In this document: positions 10,512 to 21,623 of the stretch, in pieces | How the letters are laid out: each line of letters starts with the position of its first letter | How positions within the stretch are numbered: position 1 is the stretch's first letter | Position numbers and translations under genes: made by a program | DNA from: Diplolepis rosae | Lineage: Eukaryota; Arthropoda; Insecta; Hymenoptera; Diplolepididae | DNA: 64,000 nucleotides | NCBI GenBank assembly: GCA_030998225.1 | Contig: JAPYXD010000727.1 | Coordinates: forward strand, 3,968,001-4,032,000 | Direction of reading: 5' to 3' | Notes under the pieces: model-generated | Database searches by the model: none | What the model saw: the letters and a program-made list of their open reading frames with translations, nothing else | What the model was told of the DNA's origin: nothing

Positions 10512-11379
10512 CACTACCGGTCAAAATTGTGGGACCACCTGTTTTTCGATGATTGCTTAAATTATCTTAATTTTAATTCTGTGAGTGATAAAATTTGTTC
10601 TTTTGATGAGTTGAATCCCATTAAAATTCTACATAAAATGAATCCAGAATGAAGTAATTTCGTTAAATTTTGAAGAAGGTATTGCAAAAATACTCAAAAT
10701 TTCAATGTTTTCTTACATTTTAAATAACTTTGGAAATAATCAACATTTTTTATTGTTCTTGGGCTCATTTTAAAGCTAAAATTCTACAAAATTGCAGTAA
10801 AGTGTCATCATGAATGTGTATTTTTTTTCTTGGTTAGTGCAAAAAGTTAAAATTGTTACAAAAAAAAAGGGAGAATTCGAAAACATTTCATCTGTAGAAA
10901 GATCATAATAAAAATTATATAAATATATATTTTAAGGGTATTCTATAGAAAATTTATGATTATATGTTTTATATATCAAATAAAAATGTTTTTCTCAGCA
11001 AATGCAATATTGGAATTTTTCCAACTTTTTTATTTGAATTTTAACCTCGTGCACTATGCAAGAAAAAAACTATACATTCATGATGATAATTTACTGCAAT
11101 TTTGTAAAATATTAGCTTTAAAATGAGCTCAAGAACATTAAAAAATGTTGATTATTTCCAAAGTTATTTAAAATGTAAGAAAATATTGAAATTTTGAGTA
11201 TTTTTGCAATACCTTCTTCAAAATTTAACGAAATTACTTCATTCTGGATTCATTTTATGTAGAATTTTAATGGGATTCAACTCATCAAAAGAACAAATTT
11301 TATCACTCACAGAATTAAAATTAAGATAATTTAAGCAATCATCGAAAAACAGGTGGTCCCACAATTTTGACCGGTAGTG
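10512..11379. mobile_element. intact palindromic Tc1/mariner-type MITE, TA target site
   Basis: Ends CACTACCGGTCAAAATTGTG and the exact complement, flanked by TA on both sides (10510-10511, 11380-11381). Beyond the ends, the whole 868 bp is a nearly perfect inverted repeat with no ORF. The terminal sequence is of the CACTACCGGTCAAAA type seen at Tc1-like elements. A relative with CACTAGCGGTCAAAATTTTA ends lies at 26398. Confidence 0.85.
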
Positions 11380-11506
11380 TATATATGCATGTATGAGCAC
11401 TCGTACGTGCACATATAATGATAGTTCATAATTACAATTATACGTGGCGCTAGTTGCTATTTGGCCTCTATCTATACATTAGGTTTACATGACCTGGCTC
11501 ACAAGA

Positions 11507-11662
11507 CTGTCCTATTGAATATTCCAACGCCGTAAACTACGTCGTATACTGCGTAGTTTACTATTCAAATTTCCGACGTGGTTTACGACGTAGTATACGA
11601 CGTGGTTTGAGACGTAGTTTAATACGTAGTTTATGACGTCGGAATTCTCAATAGGGTGATTT
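11507..11662. repeat. short foldback built of iterated ACTACGTCGTA words
   Basis: Ends CCTATTGAATATTCCAACG and complement CGTCGGAATTCTCAATAGG. The interior is made of repeated TACGTCGTA/GACGTAGTTT words about every 10-20 bp, giving a local cluster of CpG. Confidence 0.5.
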
Positions 11663-11699
11663 TAACCCTCGCGGCTTGTCCTTTTTATATTGCATTTTT

Positions 11700-11713
11700 A
11701 CGTGACGTCACGT
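11700..11713. promoter_or_regulatory. 14-bp CRE palindrome ACGTGACGTCACGT
   Basis: Perfect palindrome containing full CRE TGACGTCA (CREB/ATF family consensus), 282 bp upstream of the Mitf bHLH-zipper exon. Function is unproven; in vertebrates MITF transcription responds to CREB. Confidence 0.35.
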
Positions 11714-11994
11714 ATTGCGCAGTATCCCGCTGTTTGTGACGTAGTTATATCTTTCTTTCTCTATCCGCAGTTTTCTCTCATCTAGTAACTTCCCCAGATT
11801 TTTCCCAGACCTAGCCTGTGCCTATGATACATTCAAATACGTTGCGGGACGTGACAATCTAATTAATTTGAAAAATGATAAAATCTTACGAAAAACTCAT
11901 TTTGAAATATTTATCCAAGCCTAGGAGAGAATATAAGCTAGAAAAGCTACATAGTTTGTACAATATATGTAAATAAGATAATTTTATTTTGCAG

Positions 11995-12274
11995 TTATTA
12001 CGAGATCGTCAGGGACGTTCGACCTAATAAAGGTACCATCTTAAAGTCATCCGTAGAGTACATAAAGCTACTAAAAAACGAACTAACGAGGATGAAGCAA
12101 AGTGAACTGAGGCATAAACAACTGGAGCATCAGAACCGGAGGCTGCTCTTACGTGTTCAGGAGCTGGAACTCCAGGCGAAGGCACATGGACTTCCGGTGA
12201 CGGATTTTGGCGTATGGGGCTCTACATCAGGAATCCTCAGCGCTTATGCCAAGCACAAACTCGAACATCGAAAA
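11995..12274 (+). CDS. Mitf: Mitf exon: bHLH loop, helix 2 and leucine zipper
   Basis: Transcription factor of the MITF/TFEB/TFE3 family, which binds E-box/M-box DNA as dimers and controls lysosomal and pigment-type gene programmes. The exon opens after an acceptor (TTTTATTTTGCAG) with one base completing a split codon, then 93 codons. Visible are [19 protein letters not shown] (loop and helix 2), then the zipper [20 protein letters not shown] with leucine heptads and the hallmark LQAKAHGLP. It ends at RK before a GTAAGT donor, phase 0. The basic region and helix 1 must lie on an upstream exon not found here. The only real alternative is another MiT-family paralogue; insects normally have one. 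Confidence 0.93.
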
Positions 12275-12379
12275 GTAAGTTGTTTTTAATGCCATGGATA
12301 AATCGGACCACTTGACCGAAACATTTATTCGCCCCTGTAATATAACTGTTTAATTCACAAAGTATCTTTTTGAAAATTT

Positions 12380-12545
12380 GTGAAACGTAACAAAATTTTA
12401 CTTAAACGAAGTTGATAAACGTTCTTTATCGTTTTCGGTTGTATTTTCCAAATTTCCAGTAAGACATTTTGTAAAATAAAGAAGTTATATTACTCGAACT
12501 TTTACAGGAATTGGGTCACGTGATCTGGTTGATCCATGGTCTTAA
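12380..12545 (+). repeat. dispersed repeat with M-box, second copy at 57545-57715
   Basis: GTTCTTTATCGTTTTC, CAAATTTCCAG, AGACATTTTGTAA and GATCTGGTTGATCCATGG occur in the same order and orientation in both copies. Confidence 0.6.
12516..12523. promoter_or_regulatory. M-box/CLEAR-like site TCACGTGA
   Basis: GTCACGTGAT contains the palindromic TCACGTGA, the preferred site of MITF/TFE proteins. It lies 240 bp inside the intron after the DNA-binding-domain exon, in a dispersed repeat. Autoregulation is only a hypothesis. Confidence 0.35.
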
Positions 12546-13197
12546 AGTCTAAAATAAACAACTTTTACTCCTCTGTCCCTAAAATGTTAATAATTTTCTT
12601 TGTATTTTGGAGATTTATCGATTTTATGATGTTTTTGTCAAAAATTACACTGGGATATTTATTTCAATTGAAATTAATTAATTGAAGGATTTAAAGTTGG
12701 AATCTCAAAGCTTGTGACCAATATGACTGGTTCGTTTTCGCTTTGACTCGTCAGTCCATGTAAACAGTTGAATTGTTTTAAGCTCGTTTCGTAAACTGCA
12801 TCTGTTTTTACGAGAACGTAACTTGGCTGCTTGTTTATTCGATTGCTCATTCGCTTGCGGACGCATGTAGGTACTAACGCCCTTTTGATACGAGTCTCTG
12901 TCTCTCGTTATATATATATATAACGTAGTCAATTGTATGCTGTATGAAGAAGATAGTATCGTTGCCTTCGATTTTATGACACGCGCTGTGTGAATTTCTG
13001 ATTTGTTGGAATACTTCAATTCATTAATGAAAATTTATTCAAAAAATCTATTTTAAAACTTCATATGCTGAAATTTTGAAAGTTTTTATTTATTTCTTAT
13101 GGTGTTTTTAGTTTTGGGTATTTTTCAATTTTGTAATATCCATTTTATTCAAGATCTTTTTGATAGATTTAAGTATAAGTTTTTACCGGAAGATTAA
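12546..13197. other. intronic DNA, nothing recognised
   Basis: No exon, repeat or RNA seen; a short (TA)n run lies near 12910. Confidence 0.35.
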
Positions 13198-13310
13198 ATC
13201 GATGGTCCCGATCGACTTTGACTTAACCCGCAAATAAGTTCCATTTTGACTCAACTGAAAATGTCAATTCCATTTTGACTTGACTGAAATGACTCGTGAT
13301 ATTTTGTCGT
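13198..13310. repeat. left arm of a foldback repeat (partner 14496-14605)
   Basis: CGATGGTC..CGACTTTGACTTAA, AAGTTCCATTTTGAC and ACTGAAAATGTCA are mirrored at 14496-14605. The foldback is interrupted by MITE copy C inserted beside its right arm. Confidence 0.55.
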
Positions 13311-13784
13311 AACTGTCTTTTTGTGGTTTTTTTAAATTTGTGATAAAAATGATAATGAGGCAAAGATCTATCCTACATGAGAGTGCAAAGAAGCAAATTT
13401 TGATTTTTCATTCAGAAAAAGGCATGTTCCCTTTTATTGTAATTGCAAATTATATAATCATATCATTAATTTACATCAATTATAAGTTTTAAAAATGTTT
13501 CATTGTAATGTTGCATCACAAAGTAACTTTTTGGTATTTGTTTTTGATTCTTTTTCTGCACTCAAATACACATCAATATTATAGTTTGACATAATATTCT
13601 ATTTATCTTTAGTAATGATTACAACAAGAAAAAATATAAAATAATTTTGGGTAAGTAACGAAAAAAAATTCAATTTTTACGAATATTTGTTTTAAATGTA
13701 ACCCGATTTTGACGCCGAGGCACAATTGACTGCATGCCGCTCTACGCACAAGCATGCAATGCGACTTTTTCCGCCCGTTTGGAC
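13311..13784. other. intronic DNA, nothing recognised
   Basis: AT-rich spacer between the two arms of the foldback and the truncated start of MITE copy C. Confidence 0.3.
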
Positions 13785-14495
13785 ACAAAAATAATTTTAT
13801 TAATAAATTTTATTTTTGCCTCAACTTTTTTTCTTATCGCTTCATATCAAATTTTAAAAAATTATGCGATTTTAATAAATTACAAATCACTTTTTTAAGA
13901 AAAAGATTCCCTACAACTTAACCATTTCCCATTTACGAAAATGAATAAATTATTATTAAATTCAGCAATTTGTTTATAAAAATTTCGTTTTGGAAAATGT
14001 TTTTTTAATGGTTTCAGCTATTGAATCAGCATAATTTTTTAAAATTTGGTAAGAAGTGATAAGAAAAAAAGTTGGGTCAAAAATAAAATTCATTAATAAA
14101 ATTATTTTTCTGTTTTTCAAATTTGTTTATTGTAAAATAATCTTTTTTCTTTCAAAATAGCCCTTCAATAATAATATTGCTATTCAAATTAATTAGTTGA
14201 GTTTGAAATTTTTGTCACTGCCTACATTATCGGAGGATCACTAGTCGCGTATCAGATAGGATACGTTGTCGACAGGTGTCCTCGTAGACAATCTCAAACT
14301 CTTATATCGCAAATAATGCAAATAAATTCAATATTTAAAGAATTTGAAAATCTTTCTGTGGAAAAAATGACGCTTTCGACTGCGCTGGGATTCGAGCCCA
14401 GGTCTTTCGATTGCCGGTCGACTGCTCTAACCCTTGAAAGCAAAATTATCTATTTTTGCCTGAGGTCTAATTTTCGTGGATGAAAACTACCTTAA
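13785..14495. mobile_element. GGTAG foldback MITE, copy C (left end lost, SINE inside)
   Basis: Starts abruptly within the left arm (AAAATAATTTTATTAATAAA), continues through the centre, and ends with TGGATGAAAACTACC-TTAA. The right arm is split between CAATAATAATATTGCTATTC and TTGAAAGCAAAATTATC by a tRNA-like SINE at about 14186-14435. Confidence 0.75.
14186..14435 (-). mobile_element. tRNA-derived SINE in MITE copy C
   Basis: The reverse strand begins GGTTAGAGCAGTCGACCGGC (A-box region), then AATCGAAAGACCTGGG and CTCGAATCCCAGC (B box and T-stem complement), then an unrelated AT-rich tail of about 180 bp. The first bases of the tRNA acceptor stem are missing. The surrounding MITE sequence resumes exactly after it, with no obvious target duplication. 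Confidence 0.6.
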
Positions 14496-14605
14496 GTGAA
14501 AATAGAACTGACATTTTTATTTGAGTTAAAATGGAATGGAGATTTTCAGTCAGGACAGTTTGTTCACTTGTTTGCGAGTTAAGTCAAAGTCGCTCGTGAC
14601 CATCG
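14496..14605. repeat. right arm of foldback repeat (partner 13198-13310)
   Basis: Starts right after the TTAA of MITE copy C: GTGAAAATAGAACTGACATT, then GTTAAAATGGAA and GAGTTAAGTCAAAGTCG, mirroring the left arm. The first ~30 bp also follow MITE copy G at 37602. Confidence 0.55.
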
Positions 14606-14727
14606 AAACGTCAATAAATATTTTTCACAAGGTTTTTTTTATTTAATAAGAGTATTTAAAACTTGAGTTTAAATATACAAAAAAGTTTCTAAACATTAAG
14701 TGCGATTGAGGTTCGGTGTATATGTAT

Positions 14728-15270
14728 GGCATCTAAATTTTATTCTCAAGAATATGTGTCAAAATTTCATGTCGATCTGAGCAAAATTGTGGAAGTTATG
14801 AGTATTTGAGCGTCCGTTGCTCCAGGCCAGGTTTCTATACAATTTGACGAGTTGCGAATTAGTAAAGCAAAACTTTAAAGCGTTTTTCTGAAACTTGTTA
14901 TTTTTTAAGTCCGTGTACATCATAACTCAAAATCTACTGGACCAATCGTTTTGAAATTTTGCACAGTACTTCTTCACATAATTCGCCAGGTATCCCTCGG
15001 AGCTTTTTTGTTTATTTTAATAATTATTAATTTTACAATAACAAATTAGCCGATTTTTCTTAGCGAAAATCAGTTTTTTGGCTTCCAAGTGCTACGAAAA
15101 ATTGAAAAATCGAAAAAAAAATCCTCCCAGGGTTACCTGGAGAAACCTCTCCTTTAACAAATGCACTTTGATTTTTTTGTTTCAAATGATTCTGTTGTGA
15201 GTTATGATGTACACCGCAAAACAACTTTTTTTCGAGGCGCATCCAGACATTTACTGTCACTCGCTCAATT
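14728..15270. repeat. imperfect foldback
   Basis: GTGTACATCATAACTCA near 14922 is mirrored by TGAGTTATGATGTACAC near 15197, with imperfect AT-rich pairing between. No ends defined. Confidence 0.35.
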
Positions 15271-15670
15271 TTAAATATTATTCAATGAAAATTTAGGCAA
15301 ATATTGTTCAAATGTTGCATTATTATATGGAAATTGACTGAATGAACTAACACTATCTGTGTGAATCGCTAATCGCCCGAATGAGGTAAAGTGCATTCAT
15401 GAATACATTCTCTCACACTTCCTGTGCCTCGATTTTCGGGAACCTGGGATTTTGTCTTGTGAATCTCAGAATTGTTTGAGAAAGATGTTCGACGCCAGAG
15501 TGTGAGAAGTGAATTATTACAGAAGATAAAATTCTATCAGAAGGTGGGATCAAGCTTTGCGATCAGTTTCATTGCGATTAGATAACATTTACATGAATTT
15601 AAAAGGTATAGCATTTCATCAAGAGATACAATTTTATTTTTGAAACAAAATTAAAAATAAAATTTGTTTA
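15271..15670. other. intronic DNA, nothing recognised
   Basis: No structure seen. Confidence 0.3.
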
Positions 15671-16343
15671 TTAAGGTAGTTCGTTCACGAAAATTAGACC
15701 TCAGGCAAAAATAGATAATTTTGCTTCCAAGAATAGCAATATTATTATTGAAGAGCTAATTTGAAAGAGAAAAGATTATTCTTTATGAAAAAAATTTGAA
15801 ACACAAAAAAATAATTTTATTCATAAATTTTATTTTTGCCCAAACTTATTTTCTTATCGCTTCGAGCCAAATTTTTAAAAATGATGCGATTCTAATAAAT
15901 CACGGTTCATTTTTTTGGGAAGGAGATTCTCTACAACGTAACCGTTTCCTATTTTTAAAATTGAATTAATTATTATCAAATACAGCAATTTGTATATAAA
16001 AATTTTGTTTTGAAAAATTGTTTTTTTATAATTTCAGCTATTAAAGAATTAATTTTCAAAAATTGGAAACGGTCATGTTGTAGAGAATCTCCGTCCCAAA
16101 AAAATGAACCGTGATTTATTAGAATCGCATCATTTTTAAAAATTTGGCTCGAAGCGATAAGAAAATAAGTTTGGACAAAAATAAAATTTATGAATAAAAT
16201 TATTTTTTTGTGTTTTAAATTTTTTTCATAAAAAATAATCTTTTCTCTTTCAAATTAGCCCTTCAATGTTAATATTGCTATTCTTGAAAGCAAAATTATC
16301 TATTTTTTCCTGAGGTCTAATTTTCGTGAACAAACTACCTTAA
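15671..16343. mobile_element. GGTAG foldback MITE, copy D
   Basis: Complete: TTAA-GGTAGTTCGTTCACG ... CGTGAACAAACTACC-TTAA, 673 bp including both TTAA. Arms are more alike than in other copies (both carry a GGTTCATTTTTTT block), suggesting a distinct subfamily. Lies in the Mitf intron 830 bp before the last exon. Confidence 0.9.
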
Positions 16344-17174
16344 CTGTGTAAAATATTGTTTTAAATATTTATGTAAATTGTTGTTTAAATTATTTTTAGT
16401 TTTGTAGAAAGTTTTTTTAAGTAAATAATTATTTCCAAATTCCGTTAGATAATAACAAAAATATTATAATCCGAGATAAACCTCATATTTTTCGTCAGTT
16501 ATTCTGATTAATGGATAAAAATTCCATCCTAAATTCATGTCTTTGAAAAGTAGTCGAACATGCAGGGTTTTAAAAGTTTGACCGCATTTTTTCGGGATCG
16601 AGAGACTTCCAAACTTCTTATCTCGTTCGCATTCAAGTAGGAAAATCGGAGAAAAACTTCCATCGCTATATATCTATAGGTGTTTAGAGTTTCAGTGAAA
16701 ATGTATCTATTTGCGACAAAGGACGAATCCAATAAGCTTTGAATTTTTTTTCTACTCTAACTCGAAGAATTTTTTAGAAAGCAGTTATGTAATTATGTTT
16801 TAAATTATTTTTTCCCGGACGCTCAATTTGCTTGCGTAATAATACAATATCCAAACGTCGATTTTCCGCTGATATTACATACATCTATCTTCAAATCTGC
16901 GAGAATGAATGGAAAATAGAACAAAATGCAGAGGTCTTTTTCCGCTAAGATCCTATCATTGTAATTACAGCTTCTCTGTTGGCTTGTTTTCTGTATTGGA
17001 AATTATTTTTTTTCTATTATCAGCTGTAAAGTTTTAAAATTCCAGTAAAATCCTGATAGAATGAGAAGAGATAAAAGAAAATGATTTTTTTCCTGAGTGA
17101 ATACAATTGTATTATTCTGAACTCTTGATATTTTAAAGAAGTTATATAATAAGATATTTAAAATTTTGCTTCAG
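16344..17174. other. intronic DNA before the last Mitf exon
   Basis: No repeat recognised. Ends in the acceptor TTTGCTTCAG. Confidence 0.4.
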
Positions 17175-17411
17175 ATGCCAGACGTAGTAACGGATGGAGC
17201 AGCAGCATTAAGTATGTCGCAACTAGAGGATTTGATGGAAGATGACGCAAGTGGACCAGTGCACAGTGGTGACCCTATGTTATCGTCACCTCACCTTCCA
17301 CCTTTAAGTCCACCTGCTCCCGCGTGCCATCATCCGTTGCCCGACGAGGAAACTCTCGGTAGTTTGGCACCAACGTCCTCGAATCCCTCTGACATGGATA
17401 TCGCTGCGTAG
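17175..17411 (+). CDS. Mitf: Mitf terminal coding exon
   Basis: Encodes 78 residues then TAG at 17409-17411. Begins MPDVVTDGAAALSMSQLEDL, followed by acidic MEDD and SGDPMLSSPHLPPLSPP, a proline/serine-rich tail ending NPSDMDIAA. The L-E-D-L-M-x-D and DPMLS segments correspond to the conserved C-terminal DLMLxD and DPLLS motifs of MITF/TFE proteins, the second a known serine phosphorylation region. Phase 0 agrees with the exon ending at 12274. The codon use is far less AT-rich than the flanks. The start is set by the acceptor, not an ATG. Confidence 0.88.
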   Translation: MPDVVTDGAAALSMSQLEDLMEDDASGPVHSGDPMLSSPHLPPLSPPAPACHHPLPDEETLGSLAPTSSNPSDMDIAA

Positions 17412-18780
17412 CCAAAAGCCCCATCCTTCCCGTATTACAGGGTCCATAAGCACTTGTGACATTCACACTGTTGCCAAAATTCGGGTGGAATCTTTAGCCA
17501 ATACTAGCTTTATCTTATATTCAAAGTTCATGAAATCAATTCTGCTCTGATCAAACTGAGCTCACCATTGTCGTTTTTGATCCAACCACATTTCTTCATT
17601 CTTATTAAACTGATCAAGAAAATATTATAAAGCAACGAGGAAGGATGTAGAAATTTTAGATTCGTAAGGTCATTCAATCCATTGGAAGTTGGACGTGAAA
17701 ACTTCGCTTCATACTTTTTCAGTGAGTGAAACTTTTTTTTGCAAAGATCGATAACGCGTTTGAGCATAAGAGAAGTTTGTTTTGTTAAAGAAATGGTAAA
17801 ACGAGAGAGTGCACATCGACTCAATTATCTTTGTGTTAACAAAATGAAGAAATGAAAAAGAAACAATTTGAAACTGGTCAGTCGCTGCAAACTTAAAGTA
17901 AAGATAGAGAGAACATTTTTACCATTTTTCATACTATTTTTCTCTATTCTTGAAAATACTAAAAATGTACTCTCTGAAGGAAAAATAAAACTCGGAAGAA
18001 CAAATTAAAGGGAATGACCATTACAAAAAGACGTGCACCTCTTTTTCCTCTAAGAACCAAAAGAAAAAGCAAGAAGCAAGTTCTTAGATTTGTTTCCAGT
18101 TTGTCAGTCCGCACTAATTTCTCGTAGGGATAAACCGGAGTCGTTATAGCTCAATGCTCAATATCGGCCAGAATATCAATCTTCAACAGTTCGCCAAATT
18201 TCACGGATACTGCACGGTTTGTTAGGAAGTTTGCTAATAGTGATTGTCTTTGAGAAAAGTTCGATTGTAGCTGTTACCGAGAAAGCGATATTGGTTAACA
18301 ATGTGCTAACTATTACGCCTTTGATACACAGCGTGACTGTTGGATAGATGAAGCCTTTGTATTCGTCAACCCGTCTATCCCTCATTGGAAACTCACTTCT
18401 TAGAACTCTATCAAGACACTTTTGCTCAGAGACTTGACGCGCTTTATGGTAACGAAGAAAGTTTCAACTACAAATGTAAATTATTTTTATAGTCAATTTT
18501 ACCTTCTAACTTTAATTTTCTTACCTTTTTCACGCTAAGAAACTCAGGTGTGAGAATTGATAAATAGTATTTCTTTCCTTAACGAAAAATATTTTTAATC
18601 GTGCTACTATAATGTTCCTCAAGATTTTAAATGTGAAAAGAAGTACGAATGATGATCCGATATTCGGATCAGTAAGTTGATGAATTTATGTGATCATTTT
18701 AAAGATTATTTTAAAGTATTCATAAAATAGGACTTGTATCGACCTTCAAATAATGAATTTAATACAATGTTGTTAATAAC
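17412..18780 (+). other. probable Mitf 3' UTR and downstream flank
   Basis: No coding frame supported. AATAAA occurs near 17983 (AAAAATAAAACTC) and would give a ~580-nt 3' UTR; other AATAAA sites exist, so the true end is unknown. Confidence 0.4.
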
Positions 18781-18828
18781 TGGCTTCAGGGTCCAGAAAT
18801 AATAACTCAAAAGGTTAGATACTTTAAA

Positions 18829-18863
18829 ACGTTTCGACTCTCATCGGAATCCTCATCAGTGAT
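18829..18863 (-). ncRNA. hammerhead-like motif, family P1
   Basis: Reverse strand: CTGATGAG, stem II GATTC..GAGTC (one G-U pair), GAAACGTT. Complete CUGANGA and GAAA boxes. Stem I is weak (one or two pairs). Confidence 0.5.
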
Positions 18864-19038
18864 CTTTATTTCTAAAATATCAAAACAATGAATAAAATAT
18901 TGCACATGTCCTATTTTGGAATAAACTTTGGTAATGTGAAAAAATGTAAAGAACCATGAGAAAATTTACAAAAAAACGTACAGAAAATTTCGATAAAATA
19001 CCTCAATCTTCCTTAGGAATAGCAATTAAACTCTAGCA

Positions 19039-19980
19039 CACTGAGAGAAAGTATTAGTCGTGGTTACCTATTTTTTTTTGTAAAAAAGGGTCACAAGTAT
19101 GTTTTTTAGTCTGTATCATCTAAGCACCTTAGTTCTTACAGCAATATTAACTGAGTAGCAATGATTAAAATTTTTAGTAAAACTTACAAAATCCGATTAG
19201 TCGGTCCGTTTTGAAGCCGCGACTATTTTCATGCATTCCCACATTGTATCGAGTTTATAATGGATGTTACCAATACGTTTTTGTAAAACTTACTAATTGC
19301 GTTAATTGCTTTTACTATTTGTCCAGTGTAGTTATTACAAAAATACAAATTTTTCGACATAACGGAGAAAAGTTGTACCAAAAACTATTCGAATATCTTA
19401 ATTAGAAACTGAGTAATTTTTTTCATCCGTACATGATTAAAATACTTGAAAAAATGTTAAATTTACCATTCTATCTATTTTATTTTTGTTAATGTCGATG
19501 GGAACTTTCTTAGGTTAGAATTGTTTAGGAGAAAAACTTTTTTAATTATTGTTTTTCAAAATGTAACAAAGGATGATAATTGTTGAGAGGTTTTTTATCA
19601 AAAACTGCACAGCAGTTTACAATTATACTTTAAAACCACCATGATTTAATTCTTCTCATTTTGATGAAGAACAAAAACAAAATTTTAAGAAATCAATATT
19701 TGTAACGATTTCAAAACGATTCAAAACAGTTGATAAGCAGGTGAAATCTAATTCGTCTTTACAATTATTTCTTGAAGTTTACTATTACCAAAGAATTGCA
19801 AGTCATGTTTACACACGAAATATTGCATATGGAAATAAAATATTTACATTCCTCAAAATAAATGAATTTGATCAATTTTACAAAAAAATTAGTAGCATTT
19901 ACAAAATTTTTGGTACTGCTTACTAAAAGAATATAGTTGTGACCTTTTAGTCAGCACAACCAATAGGATTTCTCTCAGTG
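19039..19980. mobile_element. CACTGAGAGAAA MITE nested in P1 foldback
   Basis: Ends CACTGAGAGAAAG and its complement TTTCTCTCAGTG, flanked by CA on each side (2-bp duplication). Subterminal pairing is limited (AGGTCACAA type words at both ends). No transposase. Relatives at 31614, 35808 and 54063. Confidence 0.65.
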
Positions 19981-20028
19981 CACATAACTAAAAAACTGTT
20001 ATTCTTTTGATATTTTATAAATAAAGTT

Positions 20029-20065
20029 CACTGATGAGGACTCCGATGAGAGTCGAAAAGTTTTA
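20029..20065 (+). ncRNA. hammerhead-like motif, family P1
   Basis: TTCA, CTGATGAG, stem II GACTC..GAGTC with CGATGA loop, then GAAAAGTT. The C after GAAA is A here, so stem III is broken; mirror partner of 18829-18863. Confidence 0.45.
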
Positions 20066-20125
20066 AAGTATCTAACCTTTTGAGTTATTATTTCAGGACC
20101 CTAAAGCCAATTATTAACAACAGCA

Positions 20126-20909
20126 TCATATGAAATTTATTATTTTTAAGCTCACCATCTGAAAGTAGTGTAAAATACAATGCTGCCGTCATATAAAGAA
20201 AGAAAATATTGTATTCTTTTTATAAGAAGTTTCTTACAAGAAAATAAATAAATGTCTTCGCACAGGTCGTGCTTTGACGGAGAAGAGGAAAGTTTCAAAT
20301 TATAAATTCACCTCGAGGAAAGCTATTATTATCCTGTGATTGTACGCTCGGTGCCTTGCTTAGCAGATAATAGAAAAACTCGCGTAGATCGATTCCAGTA
20401 TAAAGTGCCGTAAATCCTTTTGTATAACAGATTACGAGGCTAAGAGGAAGGGAAAATAATGTGATTGTATCCTGCAATAAATATCAGCAGTTTAGGAATG
20501 ATGCAATTTGTTGACTTTTACTGTGGGGCTCGTTATTATGGCACTGTTTTTTTCAACAACGAAAAAACAATGAATAATAAGCACGTATTATGTATAATAT
20601 GGCTTCAGCTCATTTTAGTTTAGTCGACACGGGGGTGAACTTTTATACGCTGGGGTGACTTGACATTTTCACGGTAATCAACATTCTAGGTATTCATTTA
20701 TTGTGACCTATTTTTTCCTTTGTTAAAAGTGTTAATGCAGTCAATGCTGGATATTAGAATTATTTCAGTCAGATTTTCGGAAAATTTAAACTACAGATTT
20801 ATTCATGCAATGAAATAATTTTTCAAATGACCGTGTTATACAAGGAGATAAGAGTTGAAATGTCAGTACAGATAGTTCACTCTGAGAAAATCTTGCGTAC
20901 GAAATGAAG
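20126..20909. other. no gene or repeat recognised
   Basis: Nothing supportable. Confidence 0.35.
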
Positions 20910-21623
20910 TTAAGGTAGTTTTCATCCACGAAAATTAGACCTCAGGCAAAAATAGATAATTTTGCTTTCAAGAATAGCAATATTATTATTGAACGGCTAA
21001 TTTGAAAGAGAAAAGATTATTTTACATGAAAAAAATTTGAAACAGAAAAATAATTTTATTAATAAATTTTATTTTTGACCCAACTTTTTTTCTTATTGCT
21101 TCTTGCCATATTTAAAAAAAATTATGCGATTCTAATAAATCACGGTTCATTTTTTTATGAAAAAGATTCTCTACCAACATGACCGTTTCCTATTTTTGAA
21201 ATTGAATTAATTATTATCAAATATAGCAATTTCAGCGTTTCTGATTTTTAACAATAAATTCTTTAATGGCTGAAACCATTAAAAAAACATTTTCGAAAAC
21301 GAAATTTTTATAAACCAATTGCTGAATTTGATAATAATTTATTCATTTTCGAAAATTGGAAATGTTTGAGTTGTAGGGAATATTTTTCTTGAAAAAGTGA
21401 TTTGTAATTTATTAAAATCCCATAATTTTTAAAAATTTGGTAAGAAGCGATAAGAAAGAAAGTCAGGGCAAAAATAAAACTATTTTTCTGTATTTCAAAT
21501 TTTTTTCCTGAAAATTAATCTTTTCTCTTCCAAAATAGACCTTCAATAATAATATTGCTATTCTTGAAAGCAAAATTATCTATTTTTGCCTGAGGTTTAA
21601 TTTTCGTGGATCAACTACCTTAA
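20910..21623. mobile_element. GGTAG foldback MITE, copy E
   Basis: Complete: TTAA-GGTAGTTTTCATCCACG ... CGTGGATCAACTACC-TTAA, 714 bp with an extra partial arm block around 21145-21235, as if two subfamily arms had recombined. Confidence 0.88.

Larger units (their letters stand above)
12275..17174 (+). other. Mitf: Mitf intron
   Basis: Bounded by donor GTAAGT (12275) and acceptor TTTGCTTCAG (ends 17174); both flanking exons are in phase 0. About 4.9 kb, loaded with repeats: an M-box repeat, an interrupted foldback pair, two GGTAG MITEs (13785-14495, 15671-16343) and a tRNA-like SINE. An additional small exon inside cannot be excluded. Confidence 0.75.
18781..20125. mobile_element. P1 foldback element with mirrored hammerhead-like motifs
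   Basis: Left arm GGCTTCAGGGTCCAGAAATA, AAGGTTAGATACTTTAAAAC and the motif; right arm is the complement ending in GGACCCTAAAGCCAATTATT. The centre has been replaced or interrupted by a CACTGA-type MITE at 19039-19980. No ORF. Confidence 0.7.
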
